The notes under the pieces: model-generated
The model's database searches: none
The model's input: only the letters and a program-made list of their open reading frames with translations
Told to the model about the DNA's origin: nothing
Source of the DNA: Roseibium aquae
Lineage (GTDB): Bacteria; Pseudomonadota; Alphaproteobacteria; Rhizobiales; Stappiaceae
Assembly: GCF_008711285.1 (NCBI RefSeq)
Contig: NZ_VXDC01000018.1
Span: forward strand, 1 to 47,011
Length of the DNA: 47,011 nucleotides
Direction: 5' to 3'
Program-made: the position numbers and the translations under genes
In this document: positions 8,608 through 18,231 of the stretch, in pieces
Layout: every line of letters starts with the position of its first letter
Position numbering within the stretch: the first letter of the stretch is position 1

Positions 8608-9675
8608 ATGATTTCAGAAATCTCGGGCCCGGACACTTCAGGGCCATGGGGAACTGGCCCCCAAAACCGGTCAGCAGACATGGATGTCCTTTGGCAAAAG
8701 GGACGGCAGCAGTTTGGCGGATTGTTTCCAGGTGGGCCGCCTTCGGTCCGGGGACTACTTATCGCCGCCACCGTTGCGGTGGCTGGAATAGGGATCTGGT
8801 CGTCCTATTACACCGTGCCGAGCGATTCCGTTGCCGTGATCCAGCGATTTGGCAAGTATGTCGCAGACGTGCCGCCGGGCCTGCATTTCAAATTTCCCAT
8901 GGGCATCGACACAGCGACAATCGTGCCCGTGAAGCGGCAACTGAAACAGGAATTCGGATTCACCACACCAGGTGGCAATGATCCCTATCAGAGTCCGACG
9001 GACGGACGGCGTGAAACCGAAATGGTGACGGGCGACCTGAACGCAGCCCTTGTCGAATGGGTGGTTCAGTATCGCATTTCCGATCCGGTAAAATTCCTGT
9101 TCGAAGTCCGCGAACCGGCCGCGACGCTGAGATATGTTTCTGAATCCGTCATGCGCGAAGTCGTCGGCGACCGTACTGTTGATGAAGTCATCACCATCGG
9201 CCGGCAGGAAATCGAGAGCGAAGCGCTTTTTAAAATGCAAGCTTTGGCTACGAAGTATGCCATGGGCATAAGCATCGATCAGGTGCAGCTAAAAAACATC
9301 AATCCGCCCGAGCCTGTTCAGTCCTCTTTCAATGAGGTCAATCAGGCCCAGCAGGAAAAGGAGCGCCTGATCAACGAGGCCCGCAGGGAATACAACAAGG
9401 TTATCCCCCTGGCAGAAGGTGAAAAGGACCAACGTATCCGTGAAGCAGACGGTTATCGCCTGAAACGGATCAACGAGGCGGAAGGCGATGCCGCGCGCTT
9501 TAGCGCTCTGCTGAGTGAATATCTGAAAGCACCGGATGTAACCCGGCGTCGGATCTACATCGAAACGCTGCAAGATGTGATGCCCGGTATCGAATCGAAA
9601 ATCATCGTTGATGGAACCACAGGCAGCATCCTTCCGCTTCTCAATCTCGACCGGCAAAGGGAAAACCAGCCATGA
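8608..9675 (+). CDS. hflK: FtsH protease modulator HflK
   Basis: Inner-membrane SPFH/band-7 protein. With HflC it forms a large cage-like complex around FtsH that controls degradation of membrane proteins. The product has about 355 residues: a Gly/Pro-rich N-terminus, one membrane segment (about 50-67, LLIAATVAVAGIGIW), the band-7 domain (SDSVAVIQRFGKYVADVPPG, residues about 72-240) and a long helical region rich in charged repeats (QAQQEKERLINEARREYNKV). The start is ATG 8608 with AGAGG 8 bp upstream; the longer frame to 8542 has no ribosome site. It overlaps hflC by ATGA. It is a second, accessory-type HflK if the genome also has a core copy, which cannot be judged here. Confidence 0.9.
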   Translation: MISEISGPDTSGPWGTGPQNRSADMDVLWQKGRQQFGGLFPGGPPSVRGLLIAATVAVAGIGIWSSYYTVPSDSVAVIQRFGKYVADVPPGLHFKFPMGIDTATIVPVKRQLKQEFGFTTPGGNDPYQSPTDGRRETEMVTGDLNAALVEWVVQYRISDPVKFLFEVREPAATLRYVSESVMREVVGDRTVDEVITIGRQEIESEALFKMQALATKYAMGISIDQVQLKNINPPEPVQSSFNEVNQAQQEKERLINEARREYNKVIPLAEGEKDQRIREADGYRLKRINEAEGDAARFSALLSEYLKAPDVTRRRIYIETLQDVMPGIESKIIVDGTTGSILPLLNLDRQRENQP

Positions 9676-10709
9676 AGATCGTACGGGTACTTCTTGCTGG
9701 GATTGCCGGAGCAACCGTTCTAGCGGCCTCAACCGCCGTGTACACAGTTAGCGAGACTGAACAGGCGATCATCACCCAGTTCGGCAAGCCGGTAGGCGAG
9801 CCCGTGACCACGTCCGGCCTCAAACTGAAACTGCCCTTCATCCAGGACGTCAACCGGATCGACCGCCGGGTTCTGGAGTGGGATGGCAATCCCTCCGACA
9901 TGCCCACCAAGGACAAGCTCTATATTTCCGTCGATCTGTTTGCGCGGTGGAAGATCACGGATCCCTTACAGTACTTTCTCCGGCTTCGTGACGAACGCAG
10001 CGCCCAATCCCGGCTCGATGACATTTTGGGCAGCGAAACACGCAATGCCGTTGCAAAGCACGAACTGATCGAGATCATCCGGACGACCAAAGGGCGCACC
10101 CCCTTGCGGGATACACTTCTCACAGATGACGAACTGGCGCAGGATATCGGCGCCCTTGTCCCGATTCAGAAAGGCAGGGCGCTGGTTGAAAAAGAGATTT
10201 TCGACGCAGCAGCCGAGAAAGTCCGCGTCTTTGGAATTGCGCTGCTTGATATCCGGTTCAAGCGGATAAACTACAATGAGAGCGTCCGGCCGAAGATCTA
10301 CGACCGGATGGTCTCCGAGCGGCGGCAAATTGCCGAACGGTTTCTTTCCGAGGGAAATGGTGAGGCCGCCCGCATTCGCGGCAACCGAGTGCGCGATCTG
10401 AACAAGATCCAATCAGAAGCCTATCGCGAAGTTGAAGAAATTCGCGGCGTGGCCGATGCCACTGCGGCCGATATCTATGCCCAAGCCTACAACAAGACCG
10501 TGCAGTCCGCAGATTTCTATGAGTTTACCCGAACCATGCAGGCTTACAAGGATATGATCTCCACCGGAACGACCCTCGTCTTGTCGACGGACAGTGATCT
10601 TTTTAAGTTCCTGAAGGGTATGCAGGTTGGCATGGGGAAACAGGACCGCAGCCGGCCGGACAGCGGCGGCGGAATGGTTCGTGACCTTACAACAACCAGT
10701 CAGCAATGA
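9672..10709 (+). CDS. hflC: FtsH protease modulator HflC
   Basis: Partner of HflK in the membrane complex that regulates FtsH proteolysis. The 345-residue protein has an N-terminal membrane anchor (about residues 3-24, VRVLLAGIAGATVLAASTAV) and the band-7 domain (ETEQAIITQFGKPVGEPVTT, GLKLKLPFIQDVNRID, RVLEWDGNP). A helical C-terminus follows with AAADIYAQAYN and FYEFTRTMQAYKD, both typical HflC landmarks. ATG 9672 overlaps the hflK TGA, and its own TGA overlaps the next ATG, so three genes are translationally coupled. No sign of decay. Confidence 0.92.
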   Translation: MKIVRVLLAGIAGATVLAASTAVYTVSETEQAIITQFGKPVGEPVTTSGLKLKLPFIQDVNRIDRRVLEWDGNPSDMPTKDKLYISVDLFARWKITDPLQYFLRLRDERSAQSRLDDILGSETRNAVAKHELIEIIRTTKGRTPLRDTLLTDDELAQDIGALVPIQKGRALVEKEIFDAAAEKVRVFGIALLDIRFKRINYNESVRPKIYDRMVSERRQIAERFLSEGNGEAARIRGNRVRDLNKIQSEAYREVEEIRGVADATAADIYAQAYNKTVQSADFYEFTRTMQAYKDMISTGTTLVLSTDSDLFKFLKGMQVGMGKQDRSRPDSGGGMVRDLTTTSQQ

Positions 10710-11101
10710 AAAAGCAGGTCCCAGCAGATCGCGCGGAGTTTCAAAAGCCGCAAAAATCCGGGGCTGTTCCCTTGGCGACGTCTTCCCCGGAAGCCGAAAT
10801 TGTCATGAGAAGTGCCCTGGAAAAATGGGGTGACGAGGGCGGAGCGCCCGCGCAGGATTCCATGCATAGCGAATATGGAAAGCGGATCGAGACCGATGGG
10901 ACCTGGACGATCTACCACGTCTTTTCAGGAGGACCAGCAACAATCGGCGGCGATCTGATGCAGGGAATGACTTTGAAAGACACACTGGACCAGATGCAAA
11001 GAGCAAAGTTCCGCAATTGCGAACGCAGAGCAGCGCATGCAGGTGTCTTGAAGGCTCGGTTCCTGCCTACTTGGTTGGTGCGGCTCAGGAGCTGCTTCTG
11101 A
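10706..11101 (+). CDS. Hypothetical protein coupled to hflC
   Basis: A 131-residue hydrophilic protein starting MKKQVPADRAEFQKPQK. A middle segment (WTIYHVFSGGPATIGGDLMQ, then MTLKDTLDQMQ) looks like a folded unit of about 60 residues. The last ~20 residues are Arg/Leu-rich and poorly structured, which may mean the natural end has drifted. I do not recognise the family. The ATG overlaps the hflC stop (ATGA), so it is expressed with hflKC. No membrane segment or signal peptide is visible. Confidence 0.6.
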   Translation: MKKQVPADRAEFQKPQKSGAVPLATSSPEAEIVMRSALEKWGDEGGAPAQDSMHSEYGKRIETDGTWTIYHVFSGGPATIGGDLMQGMTLKDTLDQMQRAKFRNCERRAAHAGVLKARFLPTWLVRLRSCF

Positions 11102-11406
11102 CGCGCTGTTCTTCAGTCCGCGGGGCATGGGAGTTTGGCCTTGCCGACCCTCCAAGAAATATTGCCAGTTTTTTGGCGTTTTTCAGGAGCTTTGATCCCC
11201 GCCGGCGGCGGACCGACCCCTCTGGCCATCAGCGCGCGAATACAAGCAACAGTGTTTGTCCGGAAATGATACAATTCAAGCCTTCCATGGGATGGAGGCT
11301 TCGCAGCCTCGCAAAGATCCCACTGGCCCAAACTGATGCGTGTCGGTCCGGCGACAAAAGAAACGAAATTGCCTTGTCTTGCAAGTTGAACTAGCCCGCC
11401 ACGGGC
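11102..11406. other. Intergenic gap between convergent operons
   Basis: About 305 bp between the end of the hflKC operon (plus strand) and the end of the CheB/CheR gene (minus strand). No gene, clear terminator hairpin with T-run, or repeat was seen. Short open frames are present but lack start sites and protein-like sequence. Confidence 0.5.
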
Positions 11407-14400
11407 TCAACGCTTGTCGGGCCGCGTCCTGTCGGTGATGTCATGAACCGTGCCGCGAATCCGGCGGCCGTGCCCTTCAGTCGCTGTCACCGCTTCGACG
11501 CACGCATGGATGACCTTGACAGTGTCATTGGGCAAACGGATCGAAAACTCCGTGTCACAGGGTGCGCCTGTGTTCAACGCCGTCTCGGCGATCGCACGCA
11601 GTCGGTTGCGATCATCCGGCTCGATTACGGCCAGGATAGACGCCATGTCACCGGCGGTTTGATCCCATCGGAGACCGAAGATCCGGCGGAGTTCGGGCGA
11701 AAACAGCGCGGTATCCGTCTCCAGATCGTAACTCCAGCTTCCCAGCCGCGCGAGCCGCTGGGCTGCCTGCAGTCCGGCCTCACTTGCGACAAGGTTTTCC
11801 CGGGAGCGGATCGGGTCGGTAATCTTGGCGTATGTAATCACCGTCCCGGCGATCTTGTTGTCATGGGTTCGGTATGGCAGCACCCGGCGCCAATACCACT
11901 CAGCCTGACCAATCCCATTAGCCACGGCTCTGACTTCCCGTTCCATCGGTGCCAGCTTGTCCATAACCCGGCCGATATCGACAACCAACCCCGGATCGTC
12001 GACATTGACTGAAATATCGGTCAAAGGCCGACCGATATCCGATGAAATAACATTGAACAATTGCTGTGTCGCCGGAGTGAAGCGTTTGATACACAAGTCG
12101 AGATCCAGGAAGATTGTTGCCATGTCGGTACTGGCCAAAAGGTTGGCAAAGTCGTTGTTGGTGGCCTCAAGCTCATTCAATTTTTCTTGAAGCTGCACGT
12201 TGACCGTGCTGAGCTCTTCATTAACCGATTGCAATTCTTCCTTAGAGGTTTCCAGTTCCTCGTTTGTGGATTGAAGTTCTTCGTTCATGGACATGACCTC
12301 CTCATTGGAGGCCTTCAGTTCCTCGTTCGACGTTTCCAGCTCCTCAATCGTACTCTGGAGGTCCTCACGCGTGGCTTTCAGCTCATATTCGAGCTGCTGT
12401 ACCACGCCATCCTCGTCCATCGGTTCGCCTTCGAACAGCGGCACCGCAGGGACCACGCCGGGGATATCCTCGAATGTAATCACTAGGCTGCCTTCAGCGT
12501 TGCTTCGCAAAGGAATGGCGGTGATCTTCAATCGTTTTCCGGGAGCAGCATCCGGCCTCAGGCGGACCCCGGCGGAGGCCGCAATCGCGCCGGACTTGAC
12601 GGCCTTGTTGACCAGGGCCCGGATATTGCCCCGCAGCGCCGGACCTGCCAGATCCAAAATGTTACGCGTCGGTTCACCGGCTGGCTGGCTTAAATAAGCA
12701 TGTGTCCGCCCGTGAAAATACTGAACCGTCATATTCTGGTCGATGAGAACCGCTGCTGGAGCAAAAACATCGAGCAGTGTCCTTTGCACCAGATCCTCAT
12801 GTGAAACTGACGTACTTTGCAGATCTTCGCCGTGCGAAAGCGCAGAACCGAAAACCCCATCGGCGGAGGAAACGGGGAAGGCAAGAAGGCTCGGCCCCGC
12901 GGCTCGTGTCTTCTTGTAAATGCGGACCTTTTTGCCAAGCTGCCGGAACAGGTCACCGTGACGGCCGACCGTCTCCGATGTTCCAAGGCACAGATATCCA
13001 TCCTTGCGAAGGGCAAAGTTGAACAGCGGAATGATCTTCTTCTGGATCTGCGGCTCCAGATAGATCAAAAGGTTGCGGCAGGAAATCAGATCTATCCGGG
13101 AAAACGGCGGATCAACGATGAGGTTCTGCGCTGCGAAAACGACGTTTTCCCGCAACTCCTTGTTGACACGGTAAGTATGTCCGTCCCGTGTAAAGAACCG
13201 GTTCAGCCGTTCGGGCGTGACATCTGCTACGATGCCGTCCGGGTATATGCCGTTACGCCCGACTTCGAGGGCGTCCATGTCGACATCGGTTGCAAAAACC
13301 TGCAAGTTGGGTTTCTGTCCAGCCGCCCGGAAGCCCTCCATGAACAAGATGGCGATGGAATAGGCCTCTTCGCCGGTCGCGCAGCCCGGAATCCAGACCC
13401 GCAATGGGTGGTTGCCCGCCGCCCGGGCAACAAGCTCCGGCACGACTTTTTCAGCCAGTTCCCGCATGGTCTCCGGATCGCGGAAAAAACTGGTCACGCT
13501 GATCAACAAGTCCTTGAACAGAGCTTTGAGTTCGTCACCGTTTTCGCGCAAAATTCTGAGATACGCCGCCATATCCGAGATATTCAAAATGCCCATCCGG
13601 CGCTCGGTTCGGCGGACCAAAGTGGTCTTCTTGTAGTATGAAAAATCAAAATTCAGCCGCACCTTAAGCAAGGCCAGCACAGGGTCTATCTGCTTCGCAA
13701 TAGATCTTTCCACGGGAAGTGTTGCTCGCATCGCGTCCAAGCCAGGCGATTCGGACCCGCCAAGAAGATAGTGCGCCATGTCTTCCGGTGGGCACACTTC
13801 ATCCACCAGCCCGGTCGCGATCGCGCTTTTCGGCATGCCGTCATAGCCGGCGGTCTCCGGATCCTGCACGATCGCCCGTCCCCCCTGTTGCTTGACCGCT
13901 TGAAGACCAAGAGTTCCATCGGTTCCGGTCCCCGACAAGACAATACAGATCGCGTCTTTGCCACGGTCCTCCGCCAGCGAGCGGAAGAATATGTCAATCG
14001 GCATCCGCTGACCTCTTGGTTCGGGTGGAGCAGCAAGATAAAGGGCCTGGCCGCGCAGCGTGACAAAGGCCTTGGGCGGTATCACGTAGACATGGTCGGG
14101 TTTCACCGGCATGCCATCGGTGATCTGCAGAACGGTCATGCCGGTCGTCCGCGACAAGAGCTCGACCATCATGCTCTCGTGATCCGGATCCAGGTGCTGG
14201 ATCAGCACGAAGGCAAGCCCGCTGGTTGGCGGGACCGCGTGCAAAAGCCCCTTGAACGCTTCCAGGCCGCGCGCGGATGCGCCGACGCCGACGACCGGGC
14301 AAACAGGTGGGGCCGCGTTCAAAGAAGGGGCTGGTGTATCCGTATCCAAGGACATTTCCGCATGGGGAAGCTGGCGGTTTGCGTTCGGTTTGCGGGGCTT

Positions 14401-14466
14401 GCGCGCCACCTTGGACCGGGTCTTCTTTTGTCCAGCTCTGCCCTTGTTCGAGTTCTCATTCGTCAT
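11407..14466 (-). CDS. CheB-CheR-PAS hybrid signalling protein
   Basis: A 1019-residue multidomain protein. Residues about 55-240 form a CheB-type methylesterase domain with Ser in GVGASARG (about 62), His in LIQHLDP (about 90) and Asp in GTGTDGT (about 181). Residues about 260-520 form a CheR-type methyltransferase with the SAM motif PGCATGEEAYSIA (about 365). A heptad coiled coil of EEL(E/Q)(T/S)xNEEL repeats follows (about 680-770), then two PAS domains. No receiver domain or histidine-kinase domain is attached, although relatives often carry a kinase. Such proteins couple esterase/methyltransferase modules to sensory output outside classical chemotaxis. It faces the same way as the GGDEF-EAL gene, 175 bp away. 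The start is supported only by length. Confidence 0.9.
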   Translation of the reverse strand: MTNENSNKGRAGQKKTRSKVARKPRKPNANRQLPHAEMSLDTDTPAPSLNAAPPVCPVVGVGASARGLEAFKGLLHAVPPTSGLAFVLIQHLDPDHESMMVELLSRTTGMTVLQITDGMPVKPDHVYVIPPKAFVTLRGQALYLAAPPEPRGQRMPIDIFFRSLAEDRGKDAICIVLSGTGTDGTLGLQAVKQQGGRAIVQDPETAGYDGMPKSAIATGLVDEVCPPEDMAHYLLGGSESPGLDAMRATLPVERSIAKQIDPVLALLKVRLNFDFSYYKKTTLVRRTERRMGILNISDMAAYLRILRENGDELKALFKDLLISVTSFFRDPETMRELAEKVVPELVARAAGNHPLRVWIPGCATGEEAYSIAILFMEGFRAAGQKPNLQVFATDVDMDALEVGRNGIYPDGIVADVTPERLNRFFTRDGHTYRVNKELRENVVFAAQNLIVDPPFSRIDLISCRNLLIYLEPQIQKKIIPLFNFALRKDGYLCLGTSETVGRHGDLFRQLGKKVRIYKKTRAAGPSLLAFPVSSADGVFGSALSHGEDLQSTSVSHEDLVQRTLLDVFAPAAVLIDQNMTVQYFHGRTHAYLSQPAGEPTRNILDLAGPALRGNIRALVNKAVKSGAIAASAGVRLRPDAAPGKRLKITAIPLRSNAEGSLVITFEDIPGVVPAVPLFEGEPMDEDGVVQQLEYELKATREDLQSTIEELETSNEELKASNEEVMSMNEELQSTNEELETSKEELQSVNEELSTVNVQLQEKLNELEATNNDFANLLASTDMATIFLDLDLCIKRFTPATQQLFNVISSDIGRPLTDISVNVDDPGLVVDIGRVMDKLAPMEREVRAVANGIGQAEWYWRRVLPYRTHDNKIAGTVITYAKITDPIRSRENLVASEAGLQAAQRLARLGSWSYDLETDTALFSPELRRIFGLRWDQTAGDMASILAVIEPDDRNRLRAIAETALNTGAPCDTEFSIRLPNDTVKVIHACVEAVTATEGHGRRIRGTVHDITDRTRPDKR

Positions 14467-14639
14467 CGTGCCACACTAGAGCATCGGGCGTTTTGTTGGA
14501 AACGCCAAAAGATGCTCGGTCCCTTCAAAAGCGATCAGCTTTGCGCGTGAAGTCGCTTCCGATCGAACACTCGCCGATCTAGCCTTTGAACGCCACAAAT
14601 CCACAAGGGATCGGAACGCACAACGGCTTTTTGCAGCCA

Positions 14640-16901
14640 CTATTTTTGGTTTTTGTTTTGCGCGGTGATCAGCGAGATAAAGTCGGTCGGGTGCATCGGC
14701 CTATGGTAGTAGAAGCCTTGCCCATAGCTGCATCCATATTCTGCAAGACGCGTGGCCTGCTCCGGGGTTTCAACGCCTTCGCAGATAACCCGCAACCCTA
14801 GGCGATTCGATAAATCGATGATTGCCTGAAGGATGATTATGTCAGCGGCGTCCTTATCCATGTTTTGAAGGAAGGACCGGTCAATCTTGATCGTGGTGAT
14901 CGGATACATCCGCATGTAGGCAAGCGAGGAGAAACCAGAGCCGAAGTCGTCAATGGCAATTCCAAACCCCAGTTTGCGGAGATCACTCAACGTCTCCAGA
15001 GCTGCGCTTTGGTTGTCCATCAGCACGCCCTCGGTCAGTTCCAGCGTCACGTTGTCCGGATTCACCCCATGTTGGCGGGCGAGCGCCGCAAGATGTACTG
15101 ATGCGAAATCCCCCTGGATGTCGCGCCCGGACAAGTTGATGGTGATATCCGGCACCGAAATGCCTTGACGGCTCCAGTCCGAGAGGGTCCGGAACACCTT
15201 CTCGCACATCCATTTGCTGATTTCCGAGATCAAGCCCGTTTGCTCTGCAATGGGAATGAATTCATCGGGAGACACCGCCTCACCGTTATCGAGTTCCAGC
15301 CTCAACAGCGCTTCAGCACCCTGAACAAGGCCCGTCTTGAGATCGACGATCGGCTGGAACACAAGATCGAAGTCATTCTGCACAAGCGCGGCCCTGAGGC
15401 CGTTTTCCAACCGCATGCGCCGCCGCGCAGCCTGCATCAGATCCTCGGTATAGAATTGATACTGGTTTTTCCCGCGTACCTTCGCATGATACATGGCGAT
15501 ATCCGAATGCTTCAACAGGCTCTCACCGTCCGAGGCATCGCCGGGGTAAAGGCTGATCCCGACGGACATGGTTGTAAAAACCGTTTGACCGGCGAGTTCG
15601 AACGGCGGAGCCATGGCGAGCAGAATGCGCTTTGCCGCTTCGATCGCTGCCGCCTCGGCATCCGGGGGTTCAATCAGCAGCGTAAATTCGTCGCCGCCAA
15701 AGCGGGCAAGTGTGTGTTCTTCGCGCACGACACTGCGCAGACGGCCGGCAACGGCCTGGAGCAGACAATCTCCTGCATCGTGGCCCTGGGTGTCGTTGAT
15801 GTTTTTGAAATTGTCCAGATCCATGAACAGAACTGCGATCGTGGCTGACGGGTTCGCCCCACTGTCTAATTCGCGGATCGTTTTGCCGATACGATCGGTA
15901 AAATGCGCCCGGTTTGCCAGATCGGTCAGTTCGTCATGGGTGGCGAAATACTCTATGCGGCGTTTTTCCGTCCGGACGCTCCTGATGTCGGACAGCATGT
16001 AGACCGTATTGGCAATCACCCCCCGGTCCGTTCTCACGGCAGTCACATTCAACCAGGTCAAATGATCCTCACCGTCCTTTTGCCGGCGCCAGATACGCCC
16101 CTGCCACCATCCGTCGGCTTCAAGACCGTGGCGGATGCGTCCGCGCAGATCGCTCGCCTGACGGTCGCTGTCGAGGATCGCGGTTGTCTTTCCGGTAATC
16201 TCGTCCAGTCCATAGCCGGTCATGTCTGTAAACGCCTCGTTGACGGTGAGGATTCGCCCTCTGGCATCGGTGATCGCAATGCCCTCGGCAGACCGGTTGA
16301 ACAGCTTTTCGGCAAGGCGGGAACTTTCCTCCGCCTTCTTCCGGTCCGTAATGTCGATAAGGCTTGACAGGCACAAGCCAGTGCTCGTTGCGGGCTCCGT
16401 TACCGCGACACTGACGAGCTCAACATACCGTTCGCCTCTATCCATCGAAAAGACGCGGGTTTCCAGCGACGCGACCTCTCCGGTTTGAAAGGCCTGCCGA
16501 AGGTGTTCGCGAACAGCGGGATGGTCGTCCATATGGAACCGGGATAGAAAACTCCGCCCCTCCATGAGAGAGGGGCTGGAGTAGCCAAAAAGGCAAGCGG
16601 CAGCCTTGTTGGCACACCGCACCAGGTCGCCGGGATAGCCAATATGAACCATGGCGGTCGGCGACTGGTCGAACAGCGCACGCTGATAGGCGTAGAGCGC
16701 TTCCGCTTCCTGTTGTGAAGCTTGAAGTTCCGAGTTCTGAGCTGTGAGTTCCTCTTGATGGATTTGCAGATCCGCGAGGGTCTGATCAAAAATGTCCTTG
16801 AGCCGTGAGAAACGCGCATCCTCGTCAGCATATGCCCTGTAAATCCGCGTGATTTCTTCTATCTCTGCGCGGATTTCCTCAGCCCCTTTGGTGGTTGCCA
16901 T
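14640..16901 (-). CDS. PAS-GGDEF-EAL cyclic-di-GMP enzyme
   Basis: A 753-residue cytoplasmic protein that probably makes and/or degrades cyclic-di-GMP. Order: N-terminal coiled coil (LADLQIHQEELTAQNSELQA, about 45-70), PAS (about 75-190), PAS/PAC (about 195-315), GGDEF (about 325-485) with intact RFGGDEF near 400, and EAL (about 500-745). The EAL part has EALLR near 530, DDFGSGFSSLAY near 650 and CEGVETPEQ. The inhibitory RxxD site is not obvious upstream of GGDEF; the stretch reads REEHTLARFGGDEF. Both active sites look intact, so the net direction cannot be called. The PAS domains suggest redox, light or ligand control. It is upstream of the CheB-CheR-PAS gene on the same strand, so they may act together. 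Confidence 0.92.
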   Translation of the reverse strand: MATTKGAEEIRAEIEEITRIYRAYADEDARFSRLKDIFDQTLADLQIHQEELTAQNSELQASQQEAEALYAYQRALFDQSPTAMVHIGYPGDLVRCANKAAACLFGYSSPSLMEGRSFLSRFHMDDHPAVREHLRQAFQTGEVASLETRVFSMDRGERYVELVSVAVTEPATSTGLCLSSLIDITDRKKAEESSRLAEKLFNRSAEGIAITDARGRILTVNEAFTDMTGYGLDEITGKTTAILDSDRQASDLRGRIRHGLEADGWWQGRIWRRQKDGEDHLTWLNVTAVRTDRGVIANTVYMLSDIRSVRTEKRRIEYFATHDELTDLANRAHFTDRIGKTIRELDSGANPSATIAVLFMDLDNFKNINDTQGHDAGDCLLQAVAGRLRSVVREEHTLARFGGDEFTLLIEPPDAEAAAIEAAKRILLAMAPPFELAGQTVFTTMSVGISLYPGDASDGESLLKHSDIAMYHAKVRGKNQYQFYTEDLMQAARRRMRLENGLRAALVQNDFDLVFQPIVDLKTGLVQGAEALLRLELDNGEAVSPDEFIPIAEQTGLISEISKWMCEKVFRTLSDWSRQGISVPDITINLSGRDIQGDFASVHLAALARQHGVNPDNVTLELTEGVLMDNQSAALETLSDLRKLGFGIAIDDFGSGFSSLAYMRMYPITTIKIDRSFLQNMDKDAADIIILQAIIDLSNRLGLRVICEGVETPEQATRLAEYGCSYGQGFYYHRPMHPTDFISLITAQNKNQK

Positions 16902-17001
16902 AAGGTGTGGACCCCCTGACGATCAAACCATCAAATGCCCTCGTTCAAATGGGGCCCGGATTCTTCATGTTCTGATTTGACGTTATTGCAACTTTCGCGA
17001 T

Positions 17002-17223
17002 TCACCTAACCCAAATATGGCGAAGAATGATGCTTTGGCGCACTGGCTGACGGCTTTCAGGCACTGCCCCCAAGCCCTGCCCCCAGCCCTTGCCCTTTGT
17101 GCTCACCGGAAAGGCGAAGGGACGGCCGGACGACCAAGAACCGCCAAGAGCCGTGATAGCGACCCGGAGCGCCATGAGCACAAATGCGGGGCCGGCGAGC
17201 GTGGCCAAGAGCCCGCCGATCAC
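17002..17223 (-). pseudogene. 5' remnant of a phage Rz-like (i-spanin) gene
   Basis: It starts with GTG at 17223, overlapping the TGA of the preceding endolysin fragment (GTGA), exactly as the intact pair does at 32377-32380. The first ~28 residues (MIGGLLATLAGPAFVLMALR, then VAITALGG) align in position and style with the Rz-like protein at 32123-32380. After about 17135 the frame loses similarity and reads Arg/Ser/Pro-rich noise to a stop at 17002. So the Rz gene is truncated where non-phage, more AT-rich DNA begins. Confidence 0.65.
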
Positions 17224-17417
17224 CGCTGCCCCCGTTTCCAGTCATCGAGCCGGGCATAGATCGTGACCGCGCCCCCCCCCCCGAGAGAGACGGCAATGAC
17301 CCCCCAGCGGAGCGTGTCGAGATAAGGGACGAGCGGCAGGACCGCGGTCTGGGTCTCGGCCAGGACGCTCTGCGCGACCTCGACGCTAACCGCGCCTGGT
17401 GTCGCGATGCCAGCCAA
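17220..17417 (-). pseudogene. C-terminal remnant of an M15-type phage endolysin
   Basis: The 65-residue frame reads VSVEVAQSVLAETQTAVLPL, then VPYLDTLRWGVIAVSLG and AVTIYARLDDWKRGQR. It matches the C-terminal tail and membrane segment of the endolysin gene at 32377-34208 nearly residue for residue (VEVAQNVLAETQSAILPLVP; YARLDDWKRGRR). The catalytic M15 part is missing upstream. A run of 11 C at 17272-17282 codes for GGGG where the other copy has GGI. Because it is not interrupted, it shows the empty state of the site that IS110 has hit in the other copy (DTL-RW, at about 17303-17322). Confidence 0.75.
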
Positions 17418-17457
17418 GCCGATTTTACCGCCTCTTTCGGAGAGCGGCCGTATCGAG

Positions 17458-17491
17458 AACTAGTGACGCAGTGCGCAGCAAACCACTAGTT
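17458..17491. repeat. Perfect 8-bp inverted repeat at an island border
   Basis: AACTAGTG at 17458-17465 is answered by CACTAGTT at 17484-17491, with 18 bp between. It lies in the 150-bp gap between the phage remnant and the broken exoD gene, near the composition change of the window. It may be a recombination scar or a protein site; nothing further supports either. Confidence 0.45.
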
Positions 17492-17568
17492 GGACCCGAG
17501 TCGCGTTGGCGGAGGGGATGGGGCCGGGATCCAACGTTCTCCAAAACAAAATGAATGTTTTCAATGCC

Positions 17569-18231
17569 TTATGGGAATTCCTGGCCCGCGATGCTGGCGA
17601 AGAAGAACAGCGTGGCGAGGGCCATGGCCCATATCACGCCGCCGACCACGATCATCGCTGCAACACCGACCGCGAAGCCCGCAAGGACCCAAACGCCGTC
17701 GCGTTCGATCATGCCGAGTGCGATGATCGAGATCGCCAGCGCCGGCAGGACGTTTCCCAAAGGGATGGGCAGGATCTGGATGACCGCCAGGGCGAGGCAG
17801 AAGGCACCGATCACCCGCTCTGCCGTATCTCCCTTCAGCCCGGGCATCCTCGGGCGCAACAGTCTCTCGACCCGTTACAGCCGGGGCAACGTCTGGTCGA
17901 CCATGCGACCGAAGCCGTCGCTGGAAACGGATCGCTCGAGGACGACGTCAGGGAGCATCAAGGGACGACCGCCCATCAGTTGAAACGCGACGATGACCAG
18001 CGGTAGGCCAAGGATGCCCGAGCTCCCCGGCGGCGTCGGCAGGACGTTGGGCACGGCGAACAGAATCAGCAGGGCGCCCGAAGCGCGGTAGCGGAACGCC
18101 TCGACGAGCGCGCGCACAGAGGCACGGTCGCCGCGGGTCTGGTCCGAGACCTGGGCAAGCATCTCGGTCAGCCGCAGCGGGCTGCAGGCTTCAGCACTGT
18201 CGGCTGACCACCTCGTAGTCTGGTCGGTCAT
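17569..18231 (-). pseudogene. exoD: exoD with an in-frame premature stop
   Basis: ExoD-family inner-membrane protein, linked in Sinorhizobium to exopolysaccharide production and alkali tolerance. The N-terminal part (LRLTEMLAQVSDQTRGDRAS, FRYRASGALLILFAVPNVLP, PPGSSGILGLPL) ends at a TAA at 17875-17877. The frame then continues without a shift as RVERLLRPRMPGLKG and LPIPLGNVLPALAISI through to GQEFP. So a single nonsense codon splits an otherwise complete gene of about 220 residues. The likely start is MTDQTTRW at 18231; an upstream ATG at 18273 is possible. Sequencing error or readthrough cannot be excluded. Confidence 0.8.

Noticed and set aside
17272..17282. Run of 11 C as a phase-variation tract
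   Set aside because: It lies in a dead endolysin fragment whose frame is open without slippage, so there is nothing to switch.
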